Made by a program: the position numbers and the translations under genes
Part shown: piece after piece, positions 27,048-36,075 of the stretch
How the letters are laid out: every line of letters begins with the position of its first letter
How positions within the stretch are numbered: the stretch's first letter is position 1
The notes under the pieces: model-generated
Told to the model about the DNA's origin: nothing
Seen by the model: only the letters and a program-made list of their open reading frames with translations
The model's database searches: none
Assembly (NCBI GenBank): GCA_020633205.1
Contig: JACKEB010000010.1
Coordinates: forward strand, 1,116,001 to 1,180,000
Reading direction: 5' to 3'
From: Polyangiaceae bacterium
GTDB lineage: Bacteria; Myxococcota_A; Polyangia; Polyangiales; Polyangiaceae
Length of the DNA stretch: 64,000 nt

Positions 27048-27812
27048 ATGACGCGAGAATTGAACTGGGTGCTGGGAGCTATCGCCATGCTGACGCTAGG
27101 CAGCGCGTCGGCGTGCTCCGACAACAAGGGCAACACCTGCGCCTCCAGCGGTCAGCAAGCCATGCCCCTCGAGGTCGGTTGCCACGGTAGTGCGAAGTCC
27201 TGCTACGCGATCAGTATCTCGTCGGACAGCGGGAAGGATGCCTGTGCGCATCAGGACGGCTGCGAGCTTTCCTATGAGTACAACGAGTGCCGCGGCAGCG
27301 CGACGCGCTGCAACGAGCTCAGCGAAACCTACTGTATTGATCAGCTTGGCTGCACTTGGGAAGACGGCACCGGTAGCTCGATGGGTGGTTCCGCGGGGCA
27401 ACCCGGCACGGTTCCCGGGCAGCCGGGGCAAAGTGCCGGTGATCCTTGTGCCAGTAGTAGTGGTGGGAACGGCGCTGCTGGCGGAGGCTCGGGCGGCGGG
27501 GTTCAAACCGGAGGCATGGGACCAGGCACTGGCGGAGGTTCCAATCCCGGAACAGGCGGCTCAGGCTTCGGCGGCGGGGTTCAAACCGGAGGCATGGGGC
27601 CAGGCACTGGCGGAGGTTCCAATCCGGGAACAGGCGGCTCAGGCTTCGGCGGCGGGGTTCAAACCGGAGGCATGGGACCAGGTACTGGCGGAGGTTCCAA
27701 TCCGGGAACAGGCGGCTCAGGCTTCGGCGGCGGCCAAACCGGAGGCATGGGACCAGGCACTGGCGGTAGCGGCACCCCCGGGACCGGAGGCGCTGCCCCG
27801 CCAAGTCCCTAG
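27048..27812 (+). CDS. Lipoprotein with 26-residue Gly-rich tandem repeats
   Basis: A 254-residue lipoprotein. ATG 27048 follows TAGGAGA. The signal ends in SASAC. A Cys-rich N-terminal domain (about 25-120) carries twelve or so Cys including CAHQDGCELSYEYNEC. From about residue 150 it is made of three nearly identical 26-residue repeats plus a degenerate fourth (GGVQTGGMGPGTGGGSNPG type), encoded by exact 78-bp DNA units. No enzymatic motif seen. Its stop codon overlaps the stop of the next, convergent gene by 4 bp (CTAG). Confidence 0.8.
   Translation: MTRELNWVLGAIAMLTLGSASACSDNKGNTCASSGQQAMPLEVGCHGSAKSCYAISISSDSGKDACAHQDGCELSYEYNECRGSATRCNELSETYCIDQLGCTWEDGTGSSMGGSAGQPGTVPGQPGQSAGDPCASSSGGNGAAGGGSGGGVQTGGMGPGTGGGSNPGTGGSGFGGGVQTGGMGPGTGGGSNPGTGGSGFGGGVQTGGMGPGTGGGSNPGTGGSGFGGGQTGGMGPGTGGSGTPGTGGAAPPSP
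27501..27770 (+). repeat. 78-bp in-frame tandem repeat
   Basis: GTTCAAACCGGAGGCATGGG recurs at 27501, 27579 and 27657 (spacing exactly 78 bp), with a shortened fourth unit from about 27733. Copies differ by only one to three bases, so the array expanded recently or is kept uniform by recombination. It encodes the surface spacer of the lipoprotein. Confidence 0.9.
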
Positions 27813-28744
27813 CTCGCGGCGTTCCAGCTCTTCCGTCGGCGCTTGAGCCACCACATGAGGCCTCCAAGTCCGGCTACACCAACCACCGCGGACTCCGCCC
27901 AGCTCACGGGCCCCAAGGCGCCGGGTTCGCAAACCGGGTCGTGCCCGGGACCGGCCCGCCAAACGGGCACCGCCGCCAAGGCGACCTCACACTCTTCACC
28001 CTTCCCAGCCACATGGGACCGTGTGATCCTCGCGGATAAGAAGATCGGCGCCGCAGCGAGCAACGTGATCACACACAACGCAACCGCGAGCGTATCGACC
28101 CGCCGCGATCCACTGCGCCCCGCCCAGAGCAAACCCACCAACGCAAACAAGCAGAGCGCTGCGCACGGACCTGCGTAGTGTTCAGCCGGCTCATGCCGCA
28201 AACCATCGAGCAAGAGCCAGCACAGCGGGGGTGCCATCAGCACGACGTGGCCAGCTAGCTGACTCGTGAAGCAGCGCCAGCTCGTGAGGCGAAGACCGCG
28301 ACGTGTCAGCGCTACCCCGGCGCTCAGCGACACCAACGAGAGCCCCAAGAACAGCTGCCACGGGAAGTCCCTCGGCGTGCGATCGACGACTTGAAGCAGC
28401 CCGTACATCTGCGCGACGGCAAACAGCACGAACACCCCTGCCGGGATGCCCCTCAAGACGCGGCGGTGACTCACTGGTGCGTCCGCCGGCCGCCCCGCTG
28501 CGCGACGGGCGACCAGCGTGAGGCCGACACAGCCGAAGCCAAGAACCAGCGCGTCGAAGACACTCGGCAGGGTGAAATACGACTCGCTAGGAACCCGCGA
28601 GTAGCTCGAGCGCCTGAGTAGCTCGGCGAAGGGGCCGAGCAGTCCAAACAAGGCGATACCCAGCAGCGGGAGGACTGCCGTGCGTATCACCCGTCCGCGC
28701 CGGCCAGAGAACGTCGACTCGCGATCGCTCTCAGGCCCGGGCAT
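27809..28744 (-). CDS. Polytopic membrane protein of unknown function
   Basis: About 311 residues with seven to eight hydrophobic segments (for example VLPLLGIALFGLLGPFAELL, VFDALVLGFGCVGLTLVA, LVGLLWAG) and a C-terminal single helix followed by KRRRK. Two Cys in the last periplasmic-looking loop (EECEVALAA, DPVCEPGALG) could form a disulphide. I do not recognise the family. Start ATG 28744; an upstream GTG-type start at 28798 would add an Arg-rich leader. The end overlaps the preceding lipoprotein gene by its 4-bp stop. Confidence 0.6.
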   Translation of the reverse strand: MPGPESDRESTFSGRRGRVIRTAVLPLLGIALFGLLGPFAELLRRSSYSRVPSESYFTLPSVFDALVLGFGCVGLTLVARRAAGRPADAPVSHRRVLRGIPAGVFVLFAVAQMYGLLQVVDRTPRDFPWQLFLGLSLVSLSAGVALTRRGLRLTSWRCFTSQLAGHVVLMAPPLCWLLLDGLRHEPAEHYAGPCAALCLFALVGLLWAGRSGSRRVDTLAVALCVITLLAAAPIFLSARITRSHVAGKGEECEVALAAVPVWRAGPGHDPVCEPGALGPVSWAESAVVGVAGLGGLMWWLKRRRKSWNAAS

Positions 28745-28891
28745 AGCGATGACTCTGCGGCCCCACGCCCTTGGCGTCAACGGCGCGCTGCGTCGCACAA
28801 CAGATCCTCAAGTCCTACAGGCCGCGCCCGATCACAAGACTCGGAGGTGGCAGATCTCTGCCGCCAGCTCTGGAGCCAAACGAGTCGAGAT

Positions 28892-30520
28892 ATGTCAGCC
28901 CGCAGCGTATTCCTCAGCCTAAGTGTGTTCATCAGCCTGTCGTTGATTGGGCTCGCGCAGCTCTGGCCAGGCGCCTACCTCGGCTTTGCGGTGGTTGCCC
29001 CGTTGATCGCTCTAGGCGTCCTGGACATCTTGCAAGAGCCTCAGGCGATCCGCCGAAACTTCCCCATCATCGGCCACGGGCGGTACCTCCTCGAAAAAAT
29101 CCGCCCAGAAATCAATCAGTACTTCATCGAGTCGAACACCGACGGGACACCGTTCAGCCGTGAGCAACGGTCGTTGGTCTATCAGCGTGCCAAGAACACC
29201 ACCGACACGTTGCCCTTCGGCACTCAGCGCGACGTCTACGCAGAGGGCTACGAGTGGATCAACCACTCGCTGATGGCGCGCGTGCTACCCGCGGTTCCCC
29301 ACCGCGTCACGATTGGTTCGAACGCTTGCACGCAGCCCTATTCTTCAGCCCTGCTGAACGTCGGCGCCATGAGCTATGGAGCGCTGAGCGACGCCGCAGT
29401 GCGCGCGCTGAACCGAGGGGCGAAGCTCGGTGGCTTCGCCCACAACACCGGCGAGGGCGGCATCAGTCCTTACCACCTCGAAGGCGGCGGCGACTTGATC
29501 TGGCAAATCGGTACTGGGTACTTCGGTGCTCGGGACGCACAGGGCGCGTTCAGTGCGGAGCGTTTCCGTGCGAGTGCTCAGCTCCCCAACGTGAAGATGA
29601 TCGAGATCAAGCTGAGCCAAGGTGCCAAACCGGGTCATGGTGGCATCCTCCCGGCGAGCAAGCTCACACGTAAGATCGCTGATATCCGTGGGGTACCAAT
29701 GGGCCAGGATGTCCTCTCCCCCCCATCCCACTCCGCGTTCCGCACACCAGTCGAGCTCCTGCGCTTCGTGGCGCAGCTGAGAGAGCTCAGCGGCGGTAAG
29801 CCCGTCGGTTTCAAGCTGTGCGTGGGGCGGCCGGTGGAGTTCTTCGCGATCGCGAAGGCGATGCTACAAACGGGCATCGTTCCGGACTTCATCACCGTAG
29901 ACGGAGCCGAAGGCGGAACCGGCGCCGCTCCCTTGGAGTTCTCGAACGTGGTGGGCACGCCGCTGACCGACGGGCTCATCCTGGTGCACAACACCCTCAC
30001 TGGTATCGGGGTGCGCCATCAGGTGAAGCTACTTGCTTCGGGTCGGATCATCAGCGGCTTCGATATCGCGCACAAGCTCGCGCTCGGTGCTGACGCGGTC
30101 TACTCCGCCCGCGGGATGATGTTCGCGCTTGGGTGCATCCAAGCTCGACGTTGCAACAGCAACGATTGCCCGACGGGTATCGCAACTCAGGACGAGAAGC
30201 TGATTCGGGGTTTGGTGGTGAGCGACAAGGCGCAGCGCGTCGCGCACTATCAGCAGAACACCCTGCATGCGTTCCAGGAGCTTTTGGGGGCTACCGGCCT
30301 CGAACATCCGGCAGAGCTTCGCCCCTGGCACATTCAACGCCGCGTCACGCCCACGCGAGCGGCGAGCTACGACGAGATCTTCGAGTTTTGCCCCCCGGGC
30401 GCGTTCCTGCGAGGCGAGTTTCCGGATGGTTACGAACGCGCTTGGAATGCGGCTTGCGCTGAAAGCTTCGAGCGGCGTCCGAGTCTGTCACCGCCCCGCA
30501 TGTCCCTCGTGGCGAGCTGA
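28892..30520 (+). CDS. FMN-binding glutamate synthase family protein
   Basis: A 542-residue protein with two N-terminal membrane helices (SLSVFISLSLIGLAQLW and a second up to residue 50) and the FMN/2-oxoglutarate domain of glutamate synthase large subunit: NVGAMSYGALS, NTGEGGISPYHLEGG, KLSQGAKPGHGGILP, TVDGAEGGTGAAP, and the iron-sulphur cysteines in GCIQARRCNSNDCPTG. It lacks the amidotransferase and GXGXG domains, as in the stand-alone 'FMN-binding glutamate synthase family'. Such proteins may transfer ammonia or act as oxidoreductases; activity unproven. ATG 28892 chosen; the upstream in-frame start 28847 has no ribosome site. Nothing else in the neighbourhood belongs to glutamate synthesis. 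Confidence 0.87.
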   Translation: MSARSVFLSLSVFISLSLIGLAQLWPGAYLGFAVVAPLIALGVLDILQEPQAIRRNFPIIGHGRYLLEKIRPEINQYFIESNTDGTPFSREQRSLVYQRAKNTTDTLPFGTQRDVYAEGYEWINHSLMARVLPAVPHRVTIGSNACTQPYSSALLNVGAMSYGALSDAAVRALNRGAKLGGFAHNTGEGGISPYHLEGGGDLIWQIGTGYFGARDAQGAFSAERFRASAQLPNVKMIEIKLSQGAKPGHGGILPASKLTRKIADIRGVPMGQDVLSPPSHSAFRTPVELLRFVAQLRELSGGKPVGFKLCVGRPVEFFAIAKAMLQTGIVPDFITVDGAEGGTGAAPLEFSNVVGTPLTDGLILVHNTLTGIGVRHQVKLLASGRIISGFDIAHKLALGADAVYSARGMMFALGCIQARRCNSNDCPTGIATQDEKLIRGLVVSDKAQRVAHYQQNTLHAFQELLGATGLEHPAELRPWHIQRRVTPTRAASYDEIFEFCPPGAFLRGEFPDGYERAWNAACAESFERRPSLSPPRMSLVAS

Positions 30521-30718
30521 GACGCGTCTAGCCGCCGGCGACCAATACCGGCGAGGTTAAGCGTCTCTGGCGAAAAGACCGAACGTTCGTCCCGAGAGAA
30601 CCGCAAATCCGAAAAATCGTGTCACGCGACTCCTTAGACGCGGGTTGTCCCTGCAAACCCCAATCAAACGGGGCGAGCGGTACCGACCGCCTCTCACCCG
30701 ACGTACAAGGAGCTAGTC

Positions 30719-31546
30719 ATGAACACCCCCAGGGAAAACCGCATCTGGACCATCGTCCGCCAAGCCTACGAAACCGCGAAGACCCAGCGTCAGCTCTGGT
30801 TGTTTGGCTTGTTCGCGGCCGGGGCCGGCGGGGTGAACCTCAAGACTCCGGGCGGCACAGCGCCGGACTGGGTGATCTACGCGGTGATCGCCGCCAGCAT
30901 CGTCGGCGTGCTTGCGTTGCTGCTCCACCTCATCAGTGAAGGCGCCCTCATCCACGGCACCGCCCACAGCAGGGACGGTGGTCGCACTTCCCTCGGCGTT
31001 GGTTTCCGCACGGGATTGAAGTTCGCCCCCAGAGTAGCTGGCATCAAGCTCTTGACCTGGCTTGCCACGTTGCTCAGCGTCGTGGTGATCGCGGCCCCCC
31101 TCGGCATCGCCGCCTTGGCTGGTGCGTCACTGCTCGCAGGGGGTGTTGCTAGCGTGGTACTTGCCGTCGCCAGCGTCCCGCTTCTGCTCACGATCCATCT
31201 GCTGGGCACATACGCGCTGCGGGCCGCGGTACTCGAGGGCAGCGGGGTCGCCCAGTCCCTGCGCACTGCGCGTCAGTTCTTGGTTGGGCGGATCGTGCCC
31301 TCGCTGTGGTTGCTCATCGCGCAGGCGCTGGGCTCCAGCGTGGCCAGCCTCGCCTCGTTGGTGATCGTACTGCCCATCCTCGCTCTTGGCTTTGCGCTGT
31401 ACTTCGCCATCGGCCTGGTCCCGGCGGTGATCATTGGAGCCATCTTGATGATCCCCGTCGCCATCAGCGTCTCGGGCGCGGTCGGCACCTACCGCTCGAG
31501 CCTGTGGACCCACCTGTACCTCTCCGAGCGCATCGAGCGCGCATAA
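30719..31546 (+). CDS. Polytopic membrane protein of unknown function
   Basis: A 275-residue integral membrane protein: a cytoplasmic N-terminus, then about six hydrophobic segments (WVIYAVIAASIVGVLALLLH, LLTWLATLLSVVVIAAPLG, LASLVIVLPILALGFALYF). The overall pattern resembles DUF-type proteins with a glycerophosphoryl-phosphodiesterase-like membrane domain, but no motif decides. ATG 30719 is preceded by ACAAGGAG. The ECF sigma factor follows after 15 bp, so the protein could be part of that regulon or sensing unit. Confidence 0.68.
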   Translation: MNTPRENRIWTIVRQAYETAKTQRQLWLFGLFAAGAGGVNLKTPGGTAPDWVIYAVIAASIVGVLALLLHLISEGALIHGTAHSRDGGRTSLGVGFRTGLKFAPRVAGIKLLTWLATLLSVVVIAAPLGIAALAGASLLAGGVASVVLAVASVPLLLTIHLLGTYALRAAVLEGSGVAQSLRTARQFLVGRIVPSLWLLIAQALGSSVASLASLVIVLPILALGFALYFAIGLVPAVIIGAILMIPVAISVSGAVGTYRSSLWTHLYLSERIERA

Positions 31547-31561
31547 CCTCACGGAATCAAC

Positions 31562-32203
31562 GTGTACGCGCTATTCGCCCTATTGTCGGCTCCCGCTGCG
31601 GGCTTTCCCGCGGCGGGAGCCAGCGCGCCAAGTGACGAAGCCCAGATCCAGCGGCTCGTGGTCGCCGCCCAGCAGGGTGACGCCAAGGCCCAAGGAGAAC
31701 TCTACAGCCACCTCGCACCGAGTGTGTTTCGGGTGCTGCGCGGGTTGACCCAATCGGAGGCTGACGCCGAAGAGCTGCTGCAAGACACCTTCGTGCGCGC
31801 TTTCAAGAACCTGAGCGGCTACCAATCGCGGGATGGAGCCCGTTTCGTCTCGTGGCTGATGACGATCGCGCGCAACGCCTTCTTCAACCGCCGCCGCAAG
31901 CTGGGCCGCCTAACCCCCCTCGAACCCGAGCTGCTCGAGAACGCCGCGGAACAGTGGGTGAGCGGGTCCGCGGGAGGGTCGACGCTCGACCTGCGAAGCG
32001 CCCTATTGTTGGTGCTCGCGGAGCTACCGGAGCGCGACCGCTGGATCGTCACCTTGCGCTACGGGGGTGAGCTGACGGCAGACGAAGTCGCCGAGGAGTG
32101 CGGCGTCACCTCAGCGAATATCCGCAAGGTAACACAACGACAGCGTGAGTACCTGAAGTCGAGGCTCCAGAGCCTGGGGTACAGCGAGGAGGACCTAGCA
32201 TGA
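31562..32203 (+). CDS. ECF-type RNA polymerase sigma factor
   Basis: A 213-residue sigma-70-family factor containing only regions 2 and 4. Region 2 is AEELLQDTFVRAFKNLSGY with the following FVSWLMTIARNAFFNRRR; region 4 is LPERDRWIVTLRYGGELTADEVAEECGVTSANIRKVTQR, a helix-turn-helix that reads the -35 box. ECF factors answer envelope or extracytoplasmic signals. The N-terminal 25 residues are hydrophobic-poor and unusual; start GTG 31562 has a weak ribosome site. The stop overlaps the next small membrane gene by 4 bp (ATGA), the standard placement of an anti-sigma factor. Confidence 0.87.
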   Translation: MYALFALLSAPAAGFPAAGASAPSDEAQIQRLVVAAQQGDAKAQGELYSHLAPSVFRVLRGLTQSEADAEELLQDTFVRAFKNLSGYQSRDGARFVSWLMTIARNAFFNRRRKLGRLTPLEPELLENAAEQWVSGSAGGSTLDLRSALLLVLAELPERDRWIVTLRYGGELTADEVAEECGVTSANIRKVTQRQREYLKSRLQSLGYSEEDLA

Positions 32204-32463
32204 TCAACGAAGAGCACGCAGCAACTTGGTTTCGCACCCTCTCCCCCAACCCCGAACGCCTGAGAGAGCTCGAGAGCGACATCCAGGCTCGCCTCGCCAC
32301 TCCAAGCGTCGAAGGCGACATCCCATCATTGAGCGCGGAGTGGGCGCTGCTGCTCCGCGAACGTCCGGTGGCGAACACGCTGCTCATGGCAGCGGCGGCA
32401 GCGGTGCTCGTGGCGTCTGTCCCGCTCGGGGTAATCGCGGCGACGGCGAAGCTCTTCGCGTGA
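32200..32463 (+). CDS. Small single-pass membrane protein, putative anti-sigma partner
   Basis: An 87-residue protein translationally coupled to the sigma factor by an ATGA overlap. Residues 1-55 are soluble and acidic; residues about 58-84 form one hydrophobic helix (TLLMAAAAAVLVASVPLGVIAA). No zinc-finger anti-sigma motif (HxxxCxxC) is present, so the assignment as anti-sigma rests on position, size and topology alone. Confidence 0.6.
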   Translation: MINEEHAATWFRTLSPNPERLRELESDIQARLATPSVEGDIPSLSAEWALLLRERPVANTLLMAAAAAVLVASVPLGVIAATAKLFA

Positions 32464-32485
32464 TTCGAAAGTCAGACGAAGCACT

Positions 32486-33373
32486 TTGGAAGCTCGTGTT
32501 GCCTTGAGCCACGTGGGAGGGATACCCTCGTGGAAAGTGCCGAACCTCTCGCTGAAGCGCAAACCGAGCCTCTCTTCCTTTCGCCGCATCGCCATCGGGA
32601 CCTGGAGGGACGCCCACGACCCTAGCGTGTATGGCACCCTCGAGATCCGTGCGGAGAAGATCATCCGCTACGTTGAGGCGTTTCGTGAGCGCACCGGAAA
32701 GCACCTCACCCTCTCCCATGTCATGGCCAAGGCCGTCGCCATCACGCTCTCGGAGATGCCCGATGCCAACGCCATCCTACGCTTCAACCACATCTACCTG
32801 CGAGACGAGATCGGCGTCTTCTTTCAGGTTGCGCTGGAGGATCCCGACTCGGGAGAGGTCGACCTCAGCGGAGCCACCGTGTTCGACGCTCACAAGAAGA
32901 GCCTGCTCGAGATCGTAGAGGAGTTCGAGCAGAAGGTCTCGAAAGTGAAGAAGCACGAAGACAAGAACCTCGAAGGCTCTCGTCAGCTGTTCAAGCAGAT
33001 CCCCGCGTTCTTGCTGAACCCCGCGCTCGACCTGATCGGCTGGCTCTCGTTCGCGGCCAACCTGGATCTGCGCTGGGCGGGGATCCCAAGAGACCCGTTT
33101 GGCTCGGCGATGGTGACCAACATCGGCAGCCTCGGCCTGAAAGAGGCTTACGTACCGCTGGTGCCCTACAGCCGCGTGCCCCTGTTGATCGCTCTCGGAG
33201 CGATTTCAGATGAGCCGGTGGTGGAAGACGGCGAGATCGTGCCAGGGAAGGTGCTGCGTGCGTTCGCGACCTTTGACCATCGCGTGCTCGACGGGATGCA
33301 CGCGGCGCGTATGAGCAAGACCGTACGCCGCGTGTTCGAAGATCCCGAAGTCGAGCTGGGCGCGCTACCCTGA
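32486..33373 (+). CDS. Stand-alone 2-oxoacid dehydrogenase E2-like acyltransferase
   Basis: A protein of up to 295 residues corresponding to the catalytic domain of dihydrolipoamide acyltransferases: LTLSHVMAKAVAITLSEMP, FGSAMVTNIGSLGL, and the active-site motif FDHRVLDGMHAAR with catalytic His and the D-G pair. There is no lipoyl domain and no E1/E3-binding domain, and no other pyruvate dehydrogenase gene is nearby, so it may use CoA or another carrier. A hydrophobic stretch (about 170-190) interrupts the domain. The start is ambiguous: TTG 32486 and GTG 32513 precede a GTG at 32537 that would begin nearer the domain; GGGAGGG lies at 32514-32520. Confidence 0.8.
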   Translation: MEARVALSHVGGIPSWKVPNLSLKRKPSLSSFRRIAIGTWRDAHDPSVYGTLEIRAEKIIRYVEAFRERTGKHLTLSHVMAKAVAITLSEMPDANAILRFNHIYLRDEIGVFFQVALEDPDSGEVDLSGATVFDAHKKSLLEIVEEFEQKVSKVKKHEDKNLEGSRQLFKQIPAFLLNPALDLIGWLSFAANLDLRWAGIPRDPFGSAMVTNIGSLGLKEAYVPLVPYSRVPLLIALGAISDEPVVEDGEIVPGKVLRAFATFDHRVLDGMHAARMSKTVRRVFEDPEVELGALP

Positions 33374-33379
33374 CGCCGC

Positions 33380-36040
33380 ATGAAGTCGGTTTGGGCCCGT
33401 AGCCAGCTTGCCCTGTTGCTCAGCATCGCTTTGTGCGCTTGCAAGGGCACGACGCCGCCCGCCGTCTTGCCGGCCGCACCGGATGCCGCGCCCGAGGAAG
33501 AGGCGGAGCCGAAGGAGTCCCTCGAAGCACCCTCACCCCCCGATCCCAAACTTTCGCCGACGCAGGTTTCGCTGAAAGGCGCGCCCAAGGCCAGCGCGGC
33601 TCAGGAGCCAACAGCTCACTCCGGTGTCGTGGGCGTCTTGATCGGCATTCGAGAGCGACAAACCGACTGCTTTCGAGTCGAGGAGTTACGCATCATCAAT
33701 GAAGTCTTCCTGAGCGGTACGTCTCCCCAGGGAAGTACTGAGGTGGCGGAACACGAGACACGGGCGCTGTTGCTGTTACCGAAGGACCACGCCTCCAAGG
33801 GCTGCCCGCCACTTTCGAAGCAGTTCGGGGTCGCGCGGCTCCGCGTGGGAGATCGGATCGCGGTTTCTTTGGCTGCATCGCCGTTCGTTGCAAGCGCCCA
33901 CGTCCAAGAGCTTTACCAGTGGCAGCGCGCTTCCCGCGTGCTTGCGCTCGCTGACGTGCACCACTTGCCCACGCTCATGGCCACCTTGCCCCCGATCCGC
34001 TACGACAGCGACGGCGAGCAGACCGAGCTGCTCTCCACGCTTCCGGTACCTGGCACCCCTGAATCCATACGGCAACAGGGCTCAAGGCCACGCTTCGAAA
34101 CCCGCGGGGACGAGATCATCGACCACGCTCAGGGCATCGCCTGGCAGCGCACAGCGTATCAAAAGCCGCTACATCTGTTCGAGGCGGGCTGGGCCTGCGA
34201 AGCCGCGCGTACAGCCGGACACGACGACTGGCGACTCCCCACTGCCCGCGAGCTTCAGGCGATGTTCATCGACGCGGGCAAGCCGGCGCAGCCGGGCCCC
34301 CGCTGGCTCGAGCCGACGCTGTTTGGTGGCGGAGCGGACTCCCTGTGGTGGACGCGCACTGACGATGATGGCTACTACGTGGGGATCGCGGGTGAAGGTG
34401 CGGTGGTGTCGACCCACTACGACGACCCGCATCCTTACGGTCCGTACAGCGTGCGCTGTGTCCGCGACAACTCCGCGCGACGCAGCTTGCCCATCAATCA
34501 GTTCCGCAAGGATGTAAACACCCTGAGCGACCCCATCTCGGGGCTGGAGTGGCAGCTCCCAGCAAAGCCGAGGCAGCGCAGCCAGACCGCAGCCAAGCAA
34601 CGCTGCGAGGCTGGAACGTTCGCAGGGCACGACGACTGGCGGCTTCCCAATCAAGCCGAAGCGCTGTCGCTGATGAGTCGTTGCCCACCAGCGCTCTTTG
34701 ACTGGTCCGAAGAGAGCGACGTGCGAAACGTATGGGTCGACGCGAAGAGCCCTGACGGAAAGTATGGCCTCGCCACTCGCCTCTGCGGCTACGCCCCAAG
34801 CGCAGTGGGCGTGTTCGATTCCGAGGACTCCAAGGCTTACTCCTTGTGTGTCCGCACTGAACTCGCACCGCGGCCCAACCCGAACGTGGTGTGCCCCGCA
34901 GGCAGTAGCGAACGGCGTGACGCGCGGCAAGTCGAGTGCGTGAAGAGCGGGCTGCGGGAAGGCAGCTTCGTCCGCTTCTATCCAAGTGGCGCGGTCTTCG
35001 AGATCAGCAACTACAAGCAGGGCAAGCTCGAAGGGGCGTTCACGCTCTATCACGAACAGGGCAGCGTTTGGCTCACGGGAAACCACACCAATGGCAGGCT
35101 CGACGGCGAGCTGATCGCTCGCTCCCCCAGCGGCGAGCGCCGCACCACTCAGCGCTTCACCGAAGGCACGCCGAGCGGGACCTGGCACTTCTATGGTCCG
35201 GTGCAGCGCGAGGTGGAGTGGGTGGAGATGAAGCGCGGTGAGCCCCAGCGAGGTGAACTGAGCGAGCTGTTCGAGGGCGGCGACAGCAGCCGCGCACCGA
35301 CCGCTCGAGGCTTGCCACACGGAATCGAAGAGTTTCGCACCTTCGAGTCCGACTACACTCGACGCAGCGTGGTGGTACTGGGGCAGCCGGACGGTGACTA
35401 CGAGGTGGTCCAAGGAGGTCAAGTGACCCAGCGCGGTACACTGCTCGAAGGGCTGCAGCACGGGCTCTACATTCGAAGCCTCGCAGAGGGCGAAGAGCGA
35501 GTGATGTACGAGCGAGGTCGCCTGAACGGCCCGTACGTCACCCTCGATGCGCTAGGCAAGGTGGTTGCACGACAGGAGTACGCTCATGGTCGACCTGTCG
35601 GCAAATGGGTGGAGAAGGACCAAGCGGGAAAGATCACCCAACGTTGCGAGGTCGACAAACACGGAAACGGTTTAGTCACTTCGTACGACGGTGACGGCCA
35701 GAAAAGCCGCGAAGAGCCCTATCGAGACGGTGAGCTCTCGGGAACCGTGCGCACCTACAACGGCGGCAAGCTCTCCTCCGAGGAGAGCTACAAGCAAGGC
35801 AAGCTCGACGGGCGCAGCGTTCACTACGGGTCCAACGGAAAGCCGAGCAGCATCGAGAACTATCGAGCAGGGCGGCGAGAGGGCCGGAGCGAAGACTTCT
35901 ACAGCAACGGCGAGGTGCGAGCTCGGGGTCGCTACCGCGCAGGCAAGCGCGAGGGGACCTGGCAGTTCGTGCTCGCGACAGGAGCGAAGTTCGAAGTCAC
36001 CTTTGCCGCAGGGAAACCAACCCACGGCGCGTGGGAGTAG
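33380..36040 (+). CDS. Lipoprotein with two DUF1566 domains and YwqK/MORN-like repeats
   Basis: An 886-residue lipoprotein: signal ending in ALCAC, then a low-complexity Pro/Ala/Glu segment, a beta-rich region, and two DUF1566 (Lcl C-terminal-like) domains recognised by GIAWQR...HDDWRLPTARELQ (about 250-360) and LEWQLP...HDDWRLPNQAEAL (about 385-490). From about residue 515 to the end there are a dozen MORN/YwqK-type repeats (for example GSFVRFYPSGAVFEISNYKQ, GRSEDFYSNGEVRARG). MORN-like repeats make beta-hairpin solenoids. Start ATG 33380 lies 6 bp after the E2-like gene. Function unknown; surface adhesin or matrix role is plausible but unproven. Confidence 0.82.
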   Translation: MKSVWARSQLALLLSIALCACKGTTPPAVLPAAPDAAPEEEAEPKESLEAPSPPDPKLSPTQVSLKGAPKASAAQEPTAHSGVVGVLIGIRERQTDCFRVEELRIINEVFLSGTSPQGSTEVAEHETRALLLLPKDHASKGCPPLSKQFGVARLRVGDRIAVSLAASPFVASAHVQELYQWQRASRVLALADVHHLPTLMATLPPIRYDSDGEQTELLSTLPVPGTPESIRQQGSRPRFETRGDEIIDHAQGIAWQRTAYQKPLHLFEAGWACEAARTAGHDDWRLPTARELQAMFIDAGKPAQPGPRWLEPTLFGGGADSLWWTRTDDDGYYVGIAGEGAVVSTHYDDPHPYGPYSVRCVRDNSARRSLPINQFRKDVNTLSDPISGLEWQLPAKPRQRSQTAAKQRCEAGTFAGHDDWRLPNQAEALSLMSRCPPALFDWSEESDVRNVWVDAKSPDGKYGLATRLCGYAPSAVGVFDSEDSKAYSLCVRTELAPRPNPNVVCPAGSSERRDARQVECVKSGLREGSFVRFYPSGAVFEISNYKQGKLEGAFTLYHEQGSVWLTGNHTNGRLDGELIARSPSGERRTTQRFTEGTPSGTWHFYGPVQREVEWVEMKRGEPQRGELSELFEGGDSSRAPTARGLPHGIEEFRTFESDYTRRSVVVLGQPDGDYEVVQGGQVTQRGTLLEGLQHGLYIRSLAEGEERVMYERGRLNGPYVTLDALGKVVARQEYAHGRPVGKWVEKDQAGKITQRCEVDKHGNGLVTSYDGDGQKSREEPYRDGELSGTVRTYNGGKLSSEESYKQGKLDGRSVHYGSNGKPSSIENYRAGRREGRSEDFYSNGEVRARGRYRAGKREGTWQFVLATGAKFEVTFAAGKPTHGAWE

Positions 36041-36075
36041 CGCTTTGGGGGTACTGCGGCTGAGGAGTACTCCGC

